Notes under the pieces: model-generated
Databases searched by the model: none
The model's input: only the letters and a program-made list of their open reading frames with translations
What the model was told of the DNA's origin: nothing
Translations under genes and position numbers: made by a program
In this document: in pieces, positions 25,649 to 33,670 of the stretch
Position numbering within the stretch: position 1 is the first letter of the stretch
Layout: each line of letters opens with the position of its first letter
From: Candidatus Omnitrophota bacterium
GTDB taxonomy: Bacteria; Omnitrophota; Gorgyraeia; Gygaellales; Profunditerraquicolaceae
Length of the DNA stretch: 34,985 bases
Direction: 5' to 3'
Assembly (NCBI GenBank): GCA_026387265.1
Contig: JAPLLZ010000030.1
Coordinates: forward strand, 1 to 34,985

Positions 25649-25783
25649 TAAACTCTAAACACGAAATCCTAAACTCTAAACAAACTCGAAACTATAAATT
25701 CAAAGTTCAAAACATTGGTTTTAGAAATTTGAGTTTTGGATTTAGGTTTTGTTTAGGATTTAGAGTTTAGTGTTTAGAGTTTA
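25649..25783. repeat. Nested inverted repeat between priA and fmt
   Basis: Outer arms 25649-25662 and 25770-25783 are perfect 14-bp complements (TAAACTCTAAACAC). Inner arms 25664-25674 and 25751-25761 are perfect 11-bp complements (AAATCCTAAAC). The left arms are 1 nt apart, the right arms 8 nt apart, and the AT-rich loop is about 76 nt with further partial repeats of CTAAAC/CTCGAAAC-like units. It fills almost the whole 153-nt gap. No long T-run follows, so it looks more like a miniature repeat or hairpin element than a terminator. Confidence 0.8.
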
Positions 25784-25794
25784 TAGGAATTGAT

Positions 25795-26739
25795 ATGAAG
25801 ATAATATTTTTCGGAAGTGCACATTTTGGAGTTCTAGCGCTGAAGGCTTTGATCAAAAGCCAGCATGAATTAGTCTGTGTGGTAACTCAGCCGGATAAAC
25901 AAAAAGGAAGGCACCTGCAGTTAGCAGCTACGGATGTTAAAAATACGGCTCTTTCCTGCGGGCTTAACATTTTCCAGCCGGAGAATATTAATAATATAGA
26001 GAGCGCAAATTTTTTAAAAAAACTGGATGTAGATATTTTCGTAATTGCCGCTTATGGCCAGATATTATCCCAGGAGATTTTGGATATCCCTAAGATTATG
26101 CCGGTGAATATTCATGCTTCGCTTCTGCCGCGCTATCGGGGAGCAGCTCCGATTAACTGGTCGATAATTAATGGTGATAAGAAAACCGGGGTGACTATAA
26201 TGTATGTAACCCGGAAAATGGATTCCGGCCCGATAATTATACAAAAAGAAGTTAAAATTGAAGATAAGGATACCGCAATCAGTCTGGAGGAAAAGTTAAG
26301 CCTTTGCGGATCCGGGCTTTTAATGGAGGCGTTGGCTATTATTGATAGCCGTAATTATCGTTTATTGGATCAAGATGAAGAGAAAGTGGTTTATGCCCCA
26401 AAAATGAAAAAAGAGATTGGTTTAATTGATTGGGATACTCCCGCGGTGAATATCCATAATCAGATAAAAGGGGTAGTGCCTTGGCCGGGTGCGTTTACCA
26501 GCTATCGCCGTAAGTTACTTAAGATATTTCAGGCAGAAGTTTTGCCGATATTCCCCGGGCAGAAACCGGCTGCCGGACAGATAATCAGGGCAGATAAGCA
26601 TGGTATTATTGTGGCATGTTCCAGAGGTTTTTTAGAAATTAAAGAACTGCAGCTGGAAGCGGGAAAGCGTATGTCAGCACAAAATTTTGTTATTGGGCAT
26701 AAGCTTATTGTAGGCGAAATTTTGGGCAAAGATAAATAA
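25795..26739 (+). CDS. fmt: Methionyl-tRNA formyltransferase
   Basis: A 314-residue enzyme formylating Met-tRNAfMet for translation initiation. The N-terminal formyl-transfer domain starts MKIIFFGSAHFG. The catalytic set Asn105, His107 (VNIHASLLPRYRGAAPINW) and Asp143 (KMDSGPII) is complete. The C-terminal OB-like domain includes VVPWPGAFTSYR. AGGAATTG precedes the ATG. It often follows priA and def in bacterial genomes; def is absent here and a hairpin repeat separates the two genes. Confidence 0.96.
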   Translation: MKIIFFGSAHFGVLALKALIKSQHELVCVVTQPDKQKGRHLQLAATDVKNTALSCGLNIFQPENINNIESANFLKKLDVDIFVIAAYGQILSQEILDIPKIMPVNIHASLLPRYRGAAPINWSIINGDKKTGVTIMYVTRKMDSGPIIIQKEVKIEDKDTAISLEEKLSLCGSGLLMEALAIIDSRNYRLLDQDEEKVVYAPKMKKEIGLIDWDTPAVNIHNQIKGVVPWPGAFTSYRRKLLKIFQAEVLPIFPGQKPAAGQIIRADKHGIIVACSRGFLEIKELQLEAGKRMSAQNFVIGHKLIVGEILGKDK

Positions 26740-26765
26740 CTGCTGGTTATTTTGTCGGTCTGTAC

Positions 26766-26785
26766 CCTCCTCGCAATTAAGGAGG
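26766..26785 (+). terminator. Small hairpin after fmt, weak terminator candidate
   Basis: CCTCCT and AGGAGG form a 6-bp stem around an 8-nt loop, 27 nt after the fmt stop. There is no clear T-run after it (CTATAAAAC), so termination would be weak. The AGGAGG also looks like a Shine-Dalgarno, but no start codon lies at suitable distance. Confidence 0.3.
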
Positions 26786-26796
26786 CTATAAAACTG

Positions 26797-26824
26797 TTGC
26801 AACTTTTGAGAGTTCTGTTATAAT
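26797..26824 (+). promoter_or_regulatory. Sigma70-type promoter for galT-like gene, leaderless
   Basis: TTGCAA (26797-26802), 16-nt spacer, TATAAT (26819-26824), exact -10 consensus. Only 8 nt separate the -10 box from the ATG at 26833, so transcription should begin at or within 1-3 nt of the start codon. No Shine-Dalgarno exists between. This predicts a leaderless mRNA. Confidence 0.75.
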
Positions 26825-26832
26825 CATTTCCT

Positions 26833-27858
26833 ATGCCAGAATTAAGAAAAGATCCGATTATAGGTAGATGGGTAATTATTGCCACTGAGCGAGCACGCCG
26901 CCCTGATCAATTTGTCGGTCATATTAAAGACCAGGAGGATTTGTCGGCTTGTCCGTTTTGTGAAGGAAGGGAAGGTAAAACCCCTCCTGAGATTTATGCT
27001 ATCCGCCCGCGTAATTCTACACGTAACGAACCGGGGTGGGATCTACGTGTTATTCCGAGTATTTCTCCTTTTTTAAGAGTTGAGGGTGACCTGGATCGTC
27101 GCGGAAACGGCGTTTATGATGTAATGAATGGCGTGGGTGCGCATGAGATTGTCATTGAGACTAATCAGCACATCGCTAATATGGCGGATTTAAGCGAAGA
27201 GCAGATTACCCGGGTACTCAATTGTTATTCTGATCGGATAACGGATTTAGAAAAAGATACGCGCTTAAAATATGTTTTAGTATTTAAAAATTACGGCAAG
27301 GGTTCAGGTAGCACAGGAATCAGGCATGCGCGCAGCCAGTTGATTGCTACGCCGGTTAATCCTAAGCGGGTAAAAGAGGAGTTGGCCGGCGCGCGGCTTT
27401 ATTATGAGTATCATGAGCGTTGCGTATTTTGTGATTTAATCAAGCAGGAGTTAGCGCAAAAAGAACGCGTGATTTTAGATTTTGATGGTTTTGTTGCGGT
27501 TAGCCCGTTTGCTGCGCGGTTTCCTTTTGAGACCTGGATTCTACCTAAGAAGCATTGTTGCGATTATACCTGTATGGATGGGGAATCTAGAAGAAATCTA
27601 GCCCGGGTGCTTAAAGCCGTGCTTTTAAAGTTAAAAATCGGGTTGAATGACCCTGATTATAATTACATTATTCATACTGCGCCTTTCCGCAGGCAGAAAA
27701 TGGGCTACTGGAAGACGATTGACCAGGATTATCACTGGCATATTGAAATTATGCCGCGTTTAACTAAGGTGGCGGGTTTTGAGTGGGGTACGGGTTTTTA
27801 TATTTGTCCGCTCCCGCCTGAAGAGACAGCTAAGTTTTTAAGAGAGGTAAAGATTTAA
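26833..27858 (+). CDS. GalT-like nucleotidyltransferase with HAR in place of the catalytic HPH motif
   Basis: A 341-residue HIT-superfamily protein of the galactose-1-phosphate uridylyltransferase type. It has the N-terminal zinc Cys40-x-x-Cys43 (ACPFC), GAHEIVIE (zinc His), and the C-terminal IDQDYHWHIEIMPRLTKVAGFEWGTGFYI, all as in GalT. The active-site HPHSQ, whose second His is the uridylylated nucleophile, reads His165-Ala-Arg167-Ser-Gln here, in GSGSTGIRHARSQL. So the zinc-ligand His is kept but the nucleophile is replaced by Arg. Normal uridylyltransferase chemistry is doubtful; a phosphorylase-type or regulatory role is possible. A related gene follows immediately, its ATG overlapping this stop by one base (TAATG). 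Confidence 0.85.
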   Translation: MPELRKDPIIGRWVIIATERARRPDQFVGHIKDQEDLSACPFCEGREGKTPPEIYAIRPRNSTRNEPGWDLRVIPSISPFLRVEGDLDRRGNGVYDVMNGVGAHEIVIETNQHIANMADLSEEQITRVLNCYSDRITDLEKDTRLKYVLVFKNYGKGSGSTGIRHARSQLIATPVNPKRVKEELAGARLYYEYHERCVFCDLIKQELAQKERVILDFDGFVAVSPFAARFPFETWILPKKHCCDYTCMDGESRRNLARVLKAVLLKLKIGLNDPDYNYIIHTAPFRRQKMGYWKTIDQDYHWHIEIMPRLTKVAGFEWGTGFYICPLPPEETAKFLREVKI

Positions 27859-28809
27859 TGGGTGAATTAAGAAGGGATCCGGTGGTTGGCCGTTGGGTGA
27901 TTGTAGATACGGATCACCCGAAGAAGCCGGGCGATTTTAAGTATGAGCAGTATATTCCGGGTGGAGGGTTATGCCCGTTTTGTTATGGTAATGAATTTAT
28001 GACTCCGCCTGAGATAAGTTGTTTTCGCGATCCGAGTACAGCGGTTAATACTCCTGGTTGGCAGGTACGCGTGGTGGCAAATAAATTCTGATATGTCTAA
28101 CGGAATAGGGGCGCATGAAGTTTTAATTGAAAGCCCTTACCATAATAAAGATATTTCAGACCTTTTACCTCAGGAAATTGAAAGTTATCTGAAGATGTGT
28201 TGTATGCGCACAGCGGATTTAATAAAAGATAGCCGCTTTAAATATATTATGGTTTTCCGTAATTATGGATCAGCCGCCGGCGCTTCCTTAGAGCATCCGC
28301 ATACGCAATTGGTGGCTTTACCAATGGTACCCAAAAATGCGCTGGAGGAGATCCATGGAGCGCAAGCTTATTATAATTACCGGGAGCGTTGCATCTACTG
28401 TGATATTATTCGTCAGGAGATTGCGGATAAAGAAAGAATTATTTTAGAAAATAAGTATTTTATATCTTTTTGCCCGTTTGTTTCCCGTTTTCCGTTTGAG
28501 ATTATGATTATGCCTAGGCAACATAGCGGTTATTTTTATCACATCTCTGCGGAAGAGACTGCAGCCCTGGCACAGATTTTAAAGGACACCCTATCAAAAC
28601 TAAAAAAAGTATTTGTAAATTTGTCATATAATTATATAATTCATTCTGCGCCTATTAATGGCGAAGTCGGCGTAGAGTATTACCATTGGCATCTTGAAAT
28701 TATGCCTAAGTTAACACAAGTTGCAGGTTTTGAGTGGGGGACCGGTTTTTACCTAGATCCAACCTCTCCTGAATTAGCCGCGCAATATTTAAAAGCCGTA
28801 AAAGACTAA
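27858..28809 (+). pseudogene. galT: GalT paralogue broken by a ~50-nt internal deletion and frameshift
   Basis: The 5' piece (27858-28091) encodes MGELRRDPVVGRWVIV, the zinc pair CPFC, and ends ANKF then TGA. The 3' piece in another frame (from 28090, DMSNGIGAHEVLIES) carries the intact active site ASLEHPHTQL and the C-terminal HWHLEIMPKLTQVAGFEWG. Compared with the upstream paralogue, about 17 residues (the segment like PFLRVEGDLDRRGNGVY) are missing between F and DMSNG, leaving one stray T: a ~50-nt deletion that shifts the frame. The 3' piece could start at ATG 28093 but would lack the zinc Cys pair. So this is either a pseudogene that kept a normal catalytic motif, a recent mutation, or an assembly error. 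Confidence 0.8.
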
Positions 28810-28883
28810 TAAATAAAATATTAAGCAAGTAGAATATAGTAGCTAAACATAAACAAAACATATTATTAATTAAGAGGAGGAGT

Positions 28884-28961
28884 AATCCCGTTTCGTAACC
28901 GCGTCAAAATTTTCTTATTTTCTTTCGGAGAATTTAATTATTTTGACGCACTCACGGGATT
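28884..28961 (+). promoter_or_regulatory. Structured 5' leader of gapdh (two-stem hairpin)
   Basis: Outer stem AATCCCGT (28884-28891) with ACGGGATT (28954-28961), inner stem GCGTCAAAAT (28901-28910) with ATTTTGACGC (28940-28949), both perfect. Internal loops are 9 and 4 nt and the apical loop is 29 nt. No T-run follows; instead a single-stranded A-rich stretch leads to the ribosome binding site of gapdh. An orphan GAGGAGGAG lies just upstream (28874-28882). It is placed as an mRNA leader element, possibly for stability or translational control; no known riboswitch class was recognised. Confidence 0.6.
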
Positions 28962-28990
28962 TCGTTCAACAAAAACAAAAGGAGCTCAAG

Positions 28991-30043
28991 ATGGCAGTAA
29001 AAGTAGGAATCAATGGTTTTGGTAGGATAGGTCGTTTAGTCGCCCGGGCAATTTTAGAGAAAAATAGTAAAGATATAGAGCTGGTGGCAATCAATGATTT
29101 GACCGATGCCAAAAGCAATGCTTATCTTTTTAAATATGATTCTGTGCACGGACGTTTTAACGGTGAGGTTAAAGCTACTGCTGATGATGTAATTTCGGTT
29201 AACGGTAAAGCGATTAAGGTTCTCAGTAAAAGAGATCCCGCTGAGCTTCCCTGGAAGGATTTAGGGGTAGAGATCGTGGTGGAGTCTACGGGATTATTTA
29301 CGATTAAAAAAGATGGTGTAAATAAAAAAGGTAAGGAAGTTAAAGGCGCAGAAAATCATATTACCAAGGGTGGTGCTAAGAAAGTTATTATTTCTGCTCC
29401 GGCTGAAGGTGAAGATATTACTATCGTCTTAGGCGTGAATGAATCAAAGTATGACCCTAAAAATCACCATGTAATTTCCAATGCTTCTTGCACGACCAAT
29501 TGTTTGGCGCCTGTAGCTAAAGTAATGCAGGATAATTGGGGGATTGTGAAAGGTTTAATGACAACAATCCACTCTTATACTAATGACCAAAAGTTACAAG
29601 ACATGGTGCATTCTGATTTACGCCGCTCACGTGCTGCGGCAGTTTCCATGATCCCTACATCTACCGGTGCCGCTAAAGCGATATCGTTGGTTATTCCGGA
29701 ATTAAAAGGAAAGCTCGACGGTTTTGCTATTCGTGTTCCTACTCCGAATGTATCGATTGTGGATTTAACCGTAACTTTGGCTAAAAAAGCAACGGCCGAA
29801 GAATTGAATGCCGCTTTTAAATCCGCTGCGGAAGGAAAAATGAAAGGCATACTTGGATATACTGAGGATCCGGTGGTTTCGATAGATTTTAACCACTGCC
29901 AATTAAGTTCAATTCTTGATGCTAAACTTACTAAGGTTATTCAGGATGATTTTGTCAAGGTACTTTCCTGGTATGACAATGAATGGGGTTATTCTAATCG
30001 CGTAGTCGATCTGTGCGAGTATATTGTTAAGCAGGGGCTATAA
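28991..30043 (+). CDS. gap: Glyceraldehyde-3-phosphate dehydrogenase (type I)
   Basis: A 350-residue glycolytic enzyme, NAD-dependent. [12 protein letters not shown] at the N-terminus binds NAD; the catalytic Cys167 is in [12 protein letters not shown], followed by [16 protein letters not shown] and [17 protein letters not shown], and [12 protein letters not shown] near the end. The frame is open from 28943, but ATG 28991 matches the family N-terminus and has AAAAGGAGCTCAAG upstream, so it is the start. An insertion of about 10-12 residues rich in Lys/Gly ([12 protein letters not shown]) follows [11 protein letters not shown], making it longer than the usual ~335. First gene of a glycolytic operon with pgk, tpiA and secG. 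Confidence 0.97.
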   Translation: MAVKVGINGFGRIGRLVARAILEKNSKDIELVAINDLTDAKSNAYLFKYDSVHGRFNGEVKATADDVISVNGKAIKVLSKRDPAELPWKDLGVEIVVESTGLFTIKKDGVNKKGKEVKGAENHITKGGAKKVIISAPAEGEDITIVLGVNESKYDPKNHHVISNASCTTNCLAPVAKVMQDNWGIVKGLMTTIHSYTNDQKLQDMVHSDLRRSRAAAVSMIPTSTGAAKAISLVIPELKGKLDGFAIRVPTPNVSIVDLTVTLAKKATAEELNAAFKSAAEGKMKGILGYTEDPVVSIDFNHCQLSSILDAKLTKVIQDDFVKVLSWYDNEWGYSNRVVDLCEYIVKQGL

Positions 30044-30048
30044 AAACG

Positions 30049-31227
30049 ATGGCAAAATTAACCTTAAAAGATATCGATTTAAAAAATAAAACGGTATTAG
30101 TGCGGGCAGATTTTAATGTGCCTCAGGATGCTAGCCTTAGTATTACTGACGATACGCGTATTCGTGCCACGCTGCCTACTTTAAAATATATTTTAGAGCA
30201 AGGGGCTAAGAAATTGGTGATCATGAGTCATCTGGGGCGTCCGGATGGTAAAGTCGTGGCTAAATACAGCCTTAAACCGGTAAGCGTGCGTTTGCAAGAG
30301 CTTCTGGGGCAGGAGGTATTATTTCTTAATGAGTGCGTCGGCGATGATATTAAGCCGGAAATCGATAAATCAAAAGAAAAGGTGATTTTGTTGGAGAATT
30401 TGCGTTACCATGCTGAAGAGGAAGCTAACGAAGCGAATTTTGCTAAAAAGTTAGCAAGCTTAGCAGATATTTTTGTTAATGATGCTTTTGGTACAGCCCA
30501 CCGGGCGCATGCTTCTACGGAAGGGGTTACTCATTTTCTAAAATCAGCCGCGGGGTTTCTTCTGGAGAAAGAGATTAAATATATCGGAGGGGCAGTGAGT
30601 AATCCGGTTAAGCCTTTTATGGTAATTTTAGGCGGAGCAAAAGTTTCTGATAAAATAGGCATGATTGAAAATTTACTTCCTAAATGCGACGCGGTGATTA
30701 TCGGTGGTGGTATGGCTTATACTTTTTTAAAAGCACAAGGTGAGCCAATTGGTAATTCCAAGCTGGAGAAAGAAAAACTGGAATTAGCTAAGTCTATCCT
30801 GGAAAAAGCAAAAACCTTGAAAAAAGAGATCTTGCTGCCAGTTGATCATTTAGTTGTGGATAGCGTAGATGTTAATGCTCAGGGGCAAATAGTTGATCAG
30901 ATACCTGATGGTAAAATTGCTGTGGATATCGGGCCTAAAACGATTAAATTATTTGAGGAGAAATTAAAAACCGCTAAAACTATTGTTTGGAATGGTCCGT
31001 TAGGGATTTTTGAGATGGATCCTTTTAGCCGGGGAACGCATGAGGTAGCTAATTTTATTGGCTCTTTGAGGACTACTTCGATAATTGGTGGAGGGGATAC
31101 AGCGGCAGCAATTGCTAAGTTTAAATTGGAAGATAAGATGTCGCATATCTCAACCGGAGGAGGGGCAAGCCTGGAGTTTTTAGAGGGGAAAAATTTACCC
31201 GGGATTGCTGCGCTTACTGATAAATAA
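30049..31227 (+). CDS. pgk: Phosphoglycerate kinase
   Basis: A 392-residue enzyme converting 1,3-bisphosphoglycerate + ADP to 3-phosphoglycerate + ATP. Signatures: KTVLVRADFNVP, IMSHLGRPDGK, FVNDAFGTAHRAHAST, PFMVILGGAKVSDKIG, IIGGGMAYTF, VWNGPLGIFE and the ATP-binding GGGDTAAA and STGGGASLEFLEGK. Full length. Only 5 nt after gap, so co-transcribed and probably co-translated. Confidence 0.97.
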   Translation: MAKLTLKDIDLKNKTVLVRADFNVPQDASLSITDDTRIRATLPTLKYILEQGAKKLVIMSHLGRPDGKVVAKYSLKPVSVRLQELLGQEVLFLNECVGDDIKPEIDKSKEKVILLENLRYHAEEEANEANFAKKLASLADIFVNDAFGTAHRAHASTEGVTHFLKSAAGFLLEKEIKYIGGAVSNPVKPFMVILGGAKVSDKIGMIENLLPKCDAVIIGGGMAYTFLKAQGEPIGNSKLEKEKLELAKSILEKAKTLKKEILLPVDHLVVDSVDVNAQGQIVDQIPDGKIAVDIGPKTIKLFEEKLKTAKTIVWNGPLGIFEMDPFSRGTHEVANFIGSLRTTSIIGGGDTAAAIAKFKLEDKMSHISTGGGASLEFLEGKNLPGIAALTDK

Positions 31228-31292
31228 CCCGTTAAACTTTGCTTAGGGGTCATCCTGAGTAGATGTGAACAAAATGAGGATAAATTAAGAGG

Positions 31293-32066
31293 ATGAGAAA
31301 ATCAATTATTGCTGGAAATTGGAAGATGTATAAAACAATCAATGAGGCTATTGATCTAGCTAATGGCTTAAAGCGCGAATTTTTTAAATTAGATTTTGCT
31401 AGTGTAGATGTAGTGTTATGCCCGGTATTTACTGCTTTAAGTGAAGTAGCGGAGGTGTTAAACGAAACGGATATCGGTTTAGGCGCGCAGGATGTTTATT
31501 GGCAGGATGAAGGTGCTTTTACCGGAGAGATTTCTCCGGTAATGCTCAAAGACTCAGGCTGCCAATATGTGATTATCGGGCACTCCGAGCGCAGGCAATT
31601 TTTTGGTGAAACTAATGAAACAGTAAATAAAAAAATCAAGGCTAGTTTAAAGCATGGATTGACTCCAATTATCTGTGTTGGGGAAAATTTACAGGAAAGA
31701 GAGTCAAATAATACGTTTAAAGTTATTCAGGATCATATTAAAGGGAGCCTGCAAGATATCAGTGCAGATGATTTATTAAAAACCGTGATTGCTTATGAGC
31801 CGGTTTGGGCGATTGGGACGGGTAAAACCGCCACTCCGGATCAGACCCAGGAAGTACATAAGTATATACGTGATTTATTACGCAAAATGTATAACCAGGA
31901 AACTGCCGATAGTATTAGGATTCAATATGGCGGAAGTGTTAAGCCTGAAAATATTATAGAGTTAATCAGTAAGTCTGATGTTGACGGAGCTCTTGTAGGG
32001 GGCGCCAGTTTAAAGGTGGAAAGTTTTAGCGCAATTGTTATTCAAGCCAGCGAGGTTAAGAAATGA
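31293..32066 (+). CDS. tpiA: Triose-phosphate isomerase
   Basis: A 257-residue TIM barrel. IIAGNWKMYKT with the catalytic Asn/Lys, VIIGHSERRQFFGE with the catalytic His, AYEPVWAIGTGKTATP with the catalytic Glu, and IQYGGSVKPEN with DGALVGGASLK for phosphate binding. Interconverts dihydroxyacetone phosphate and glyceraldehyde 3-phosphate. AAGAGG lies directly upstream of the ATG, rather close. The 65-nt gap after pgk holds the string GTCATCCTGAG, noted separately. Ends with an ATGA overlap with secG. Confidence 0.96.
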   Translation: MRKSIIAGNWKMYKTINEAIDLANGLKREFFKLDFASVDVVLCPVFTALSEVAEVLNETDIGLGAQDVYWQDEGAFTGEISPVMLKDSGCQYVIIGHSERRQFFGETNETVNKKIKASLKHGLTPIICVGENLQERESNNTFKVIQDHIKGSLQDISADDLLKTVIAYEPVWAIGTGKTATPDQTQEVHKYIRDLLRKMYNQETADSIRIQYGGSVKPENIIELISKSDVDGALVGGASLKVESFSAIVIQASEVKK

Positions 32067-32437
32067 CGACATTATTAATAGTAATCCATGTAACTGCTTG
32101 TGTAGTTTTAATCGTTTTGGTTTTGATTCAGCGTGGCCGTGGTGCGGGGTTAGTCAGCTTCGCCGGGGTTGAGTCGATGTTCGGGACGAAGACCAGCGTT
32201 TTTTTGACCCGTACGACTACAATTATGTCGATAGTTTTTTTTATAACTTGTTTGGCTTTGGCGGTTTTATCGGTCAAACAGAGCAAATCATTAATGCGCG
32301 ATATTTCTCCTGCAACTACTAAAGCTGCCGCTAAAGTTGAGCCAGTTAAAGCCGAAACAGTTAAGGATCAGGCTGTTGCTGCTGTCCCGGCAGAAAAAGC
32401 GGACAAAGTAAGTACTGATGCAGCAAAAGCTCAGTAA
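32063..32437 (+). CDS. secG: Preprotein translocase subunit SecG
   Basis: 124 residues with two transmembrane helices (about 3-21 and 52-72) around the conserved cytoplasmic loop VLIQRGRGAGLVSFAGVESMFGTKTSVFLTRTT, the SecG signature. It is part of SecYEG in the inner membrane. The C-terminal ~50 residues are an Ala/Lys/Val-rich low-complexity tail, longer than in typical SecG. The position after tpiA is a widespread bacterial arrangement. A strong hairpin with T-run follows. Confidence 0.93.
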   Translation: MTTLLIVIHVTACVVLIVLVLIQRGRGAGLVSFAGVESMFGTKTSVFLTRTTTIMSIVFFITCLALAVLSVKQSKSLMRDISPATTKAAAKVEPVKAETVKDQAVAAVPAEKADKVSTDAAKAQ

Positions 32438-32455
32438 TAATTTTTAATTTAAATC

Positions 32456-32507
32456 AAAGGGGACGGTTCTCTTAAGCTAGTTTTAGAATAAGAGAACCGT
32501 CCCCTTT
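32456..32507. repeat. 52-bp hairpin element, copy 1; likely secG terminator
   Basis: Perfect 19-bp stem AAAGGGGACGGTTCTCTTA (32456-32474) with its complement at 32489-32507, 14-nt loop AGCTAGTTTTAGAA, then ATTTTTTAAT. On the + strand this is a good intrinsic terminator for the glycolytic operon. Its reverse complement is nearly identical, loop included, to the element at 33671-33722. Confidence 0.9.
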
Positions 32508-32517
32508 ATTTTTTAAT

Positions 32518-33663
32518 ATGAAAAATAAAAAACTTTTTTGGGTGTTTGCTTTAAGTAGCGCAGTTTATTTTACGCAAGGCATCGAAGGGTTGCCGGCGCA
32601 AAGTTTATTTTATTATCTTAAAGAAACGCTTAATTTTTCCGCTGAAAAAATTATGCTTATCGGCAGTTTGACTGCTTTTGCCTGGCTGATTAAGCCTTTG
32701 ATTGGTTATTTAGTGGATAGTTTATTTAGTAAGCGGGTATGGATCTTTATTTCATTAGCTTTAGATATAACCTTTGTTTTATTTCTGGGGTTACTGCAGA
32801 TCCCGCTTCTTATTTTGGTAGCTTTGTTGATAGTTAGCTCTGGCAGTGCGGCTTTTCGTGATGTAGCAACTGATGGAATTATGTGTGTGGAAGGCAAGAA
32901 ATATCAGGCTACCGGTAAGATTCAAAGTATTCAATGGATATCTCTTTTGATTGCCGGATTATTTACCGGGTTAGGCGGAGCCTTTATTGCTCAGCGATGG
33001 GGTTACCAAACAGGTTTTCTTTGTTTGATACCAGTTTATTTGTTGGTAGGTTTGCCAACATATTTGTATCAGGAAGAAACATTAGAAAAGAGGCAGTCAA
33101 CTTTATTTGCAGACTTAAAAATACTTTTTAGTAATAAGCAAATTTTGATTATCGGGTTATTTATATTTTTATATAAATATGCACCTTCTTTTGGTACACC
33201 ACTACTGTATATTCAGCGTGATAGTTTTAAGTGGGGGAAAATGTGGATTGGCGTAATATCTACGTTGAGTACAGTGTTTGGAATCATCGGAGCTCTGCTT
33301 TATTATAAATTTAGTCAGAAGATAAATATTAAGAAATGGTTGTATTATTCGGTATTCTTAGGCGGATTGACTACTTTAAGTTATTTGTATTATACTCCGG
33401 TAAGCGCGGTAGTTTATGATGTGGCCTATAGCTTTCTGGGGATGTTTATATTTCTCATGGTTATGGATTTTATGGCGCGCCACTCAGTTAGCGGGCTAGA
33501 AGCAACCTCATTTGCTTTTTTGTGCAGCATAAATAATTTAGCCGGGGTAACTGGTAATTTATCTGGAGCTTTTTTGCTTCCGCTTGTTGGATTAAAGTGG
33601 TTGATTATTTTATCGGCGTTAACCAGTTTTCTTTGTCTGTTGCTTATTAATAAGATAGAATAG
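32518..33663 (+). CDS. MFS transporter (BT1/AmpG-like)
   Basis: 381 residues with about twelve hydrophobic helices and few soluble stretches. LIGSLTAFAWLIKPLIGYLVDSL resembles the conserved loop between helices 2 and 3 of MFS proteins (here Gly-Tyr-Leu-x-Asp), and DVATDGIMCVEGKK in helix 4-5 is like the folate/biopterin (BT1) and AmpG groups. The substrate is unknown. No Shine-Dalgarno precedes the ATG, which lies 10 nt after hairpin copy 1 in its T-rich tail; hairpin copy 2, inverted, begins 7 nt after the stop. No related functional neighbour gives context. Confidence 0.82.
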   Translation: MKNKKLFWVFALSSAVYFTQGIEGLPAQSLFYYLKETLNFSAEKIMLIGSLTAFAWLIKPLIGYLVDSLFSKRVWIFISLALDITFVLFLGLLQIPLLILVALLIVSSGSAAFRDVATDGIMCVEGKKYQATGKIQSIQWISLLIAGLFTGLGGAFIAQRWGYQTGFLCLIPVYLLVGLPTYLYQEETLEKRQSTLFADLKILFSNKQILIIGLFIFLYKYAPSFGTPLLYIQRDSFKWGKMWIGVISTLSTVFGIIGALLYYKFSQKINIKKWLYYSVFLGGLTTLSYLYYTPVSAVVYDVAYSFLGMFIFLMVMDFMARHSVSGLEATSFAFLCSINNLAGVTGNLSGAFLLPLVGLKWLIILSALTSFLCLLLINKIE

Positions 33664-33670
33664 GTCAAAG

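Noticed and set aside
25649-25783. CTAAAC repeats as a CRISPR array or telomere-like repeat
   Set aside because: Units are irregular, there are no spacers of constant length, and the arrangement is an inverted repeat.
28872-28900. Leader peptide driven by GAGGAGGAG upstream of gapdh
   Set aside because: No ATG, GTG or TTG lies 4-12 nt downstream, so no short ORF can be supported.
28943-28990. Upstream extension of GAPDH by 16 codons from an alternative start
   Set aside because: The extension lies in the leader hairpin; ATG 28991 has AAAGGAG and the exact family N-terminus.
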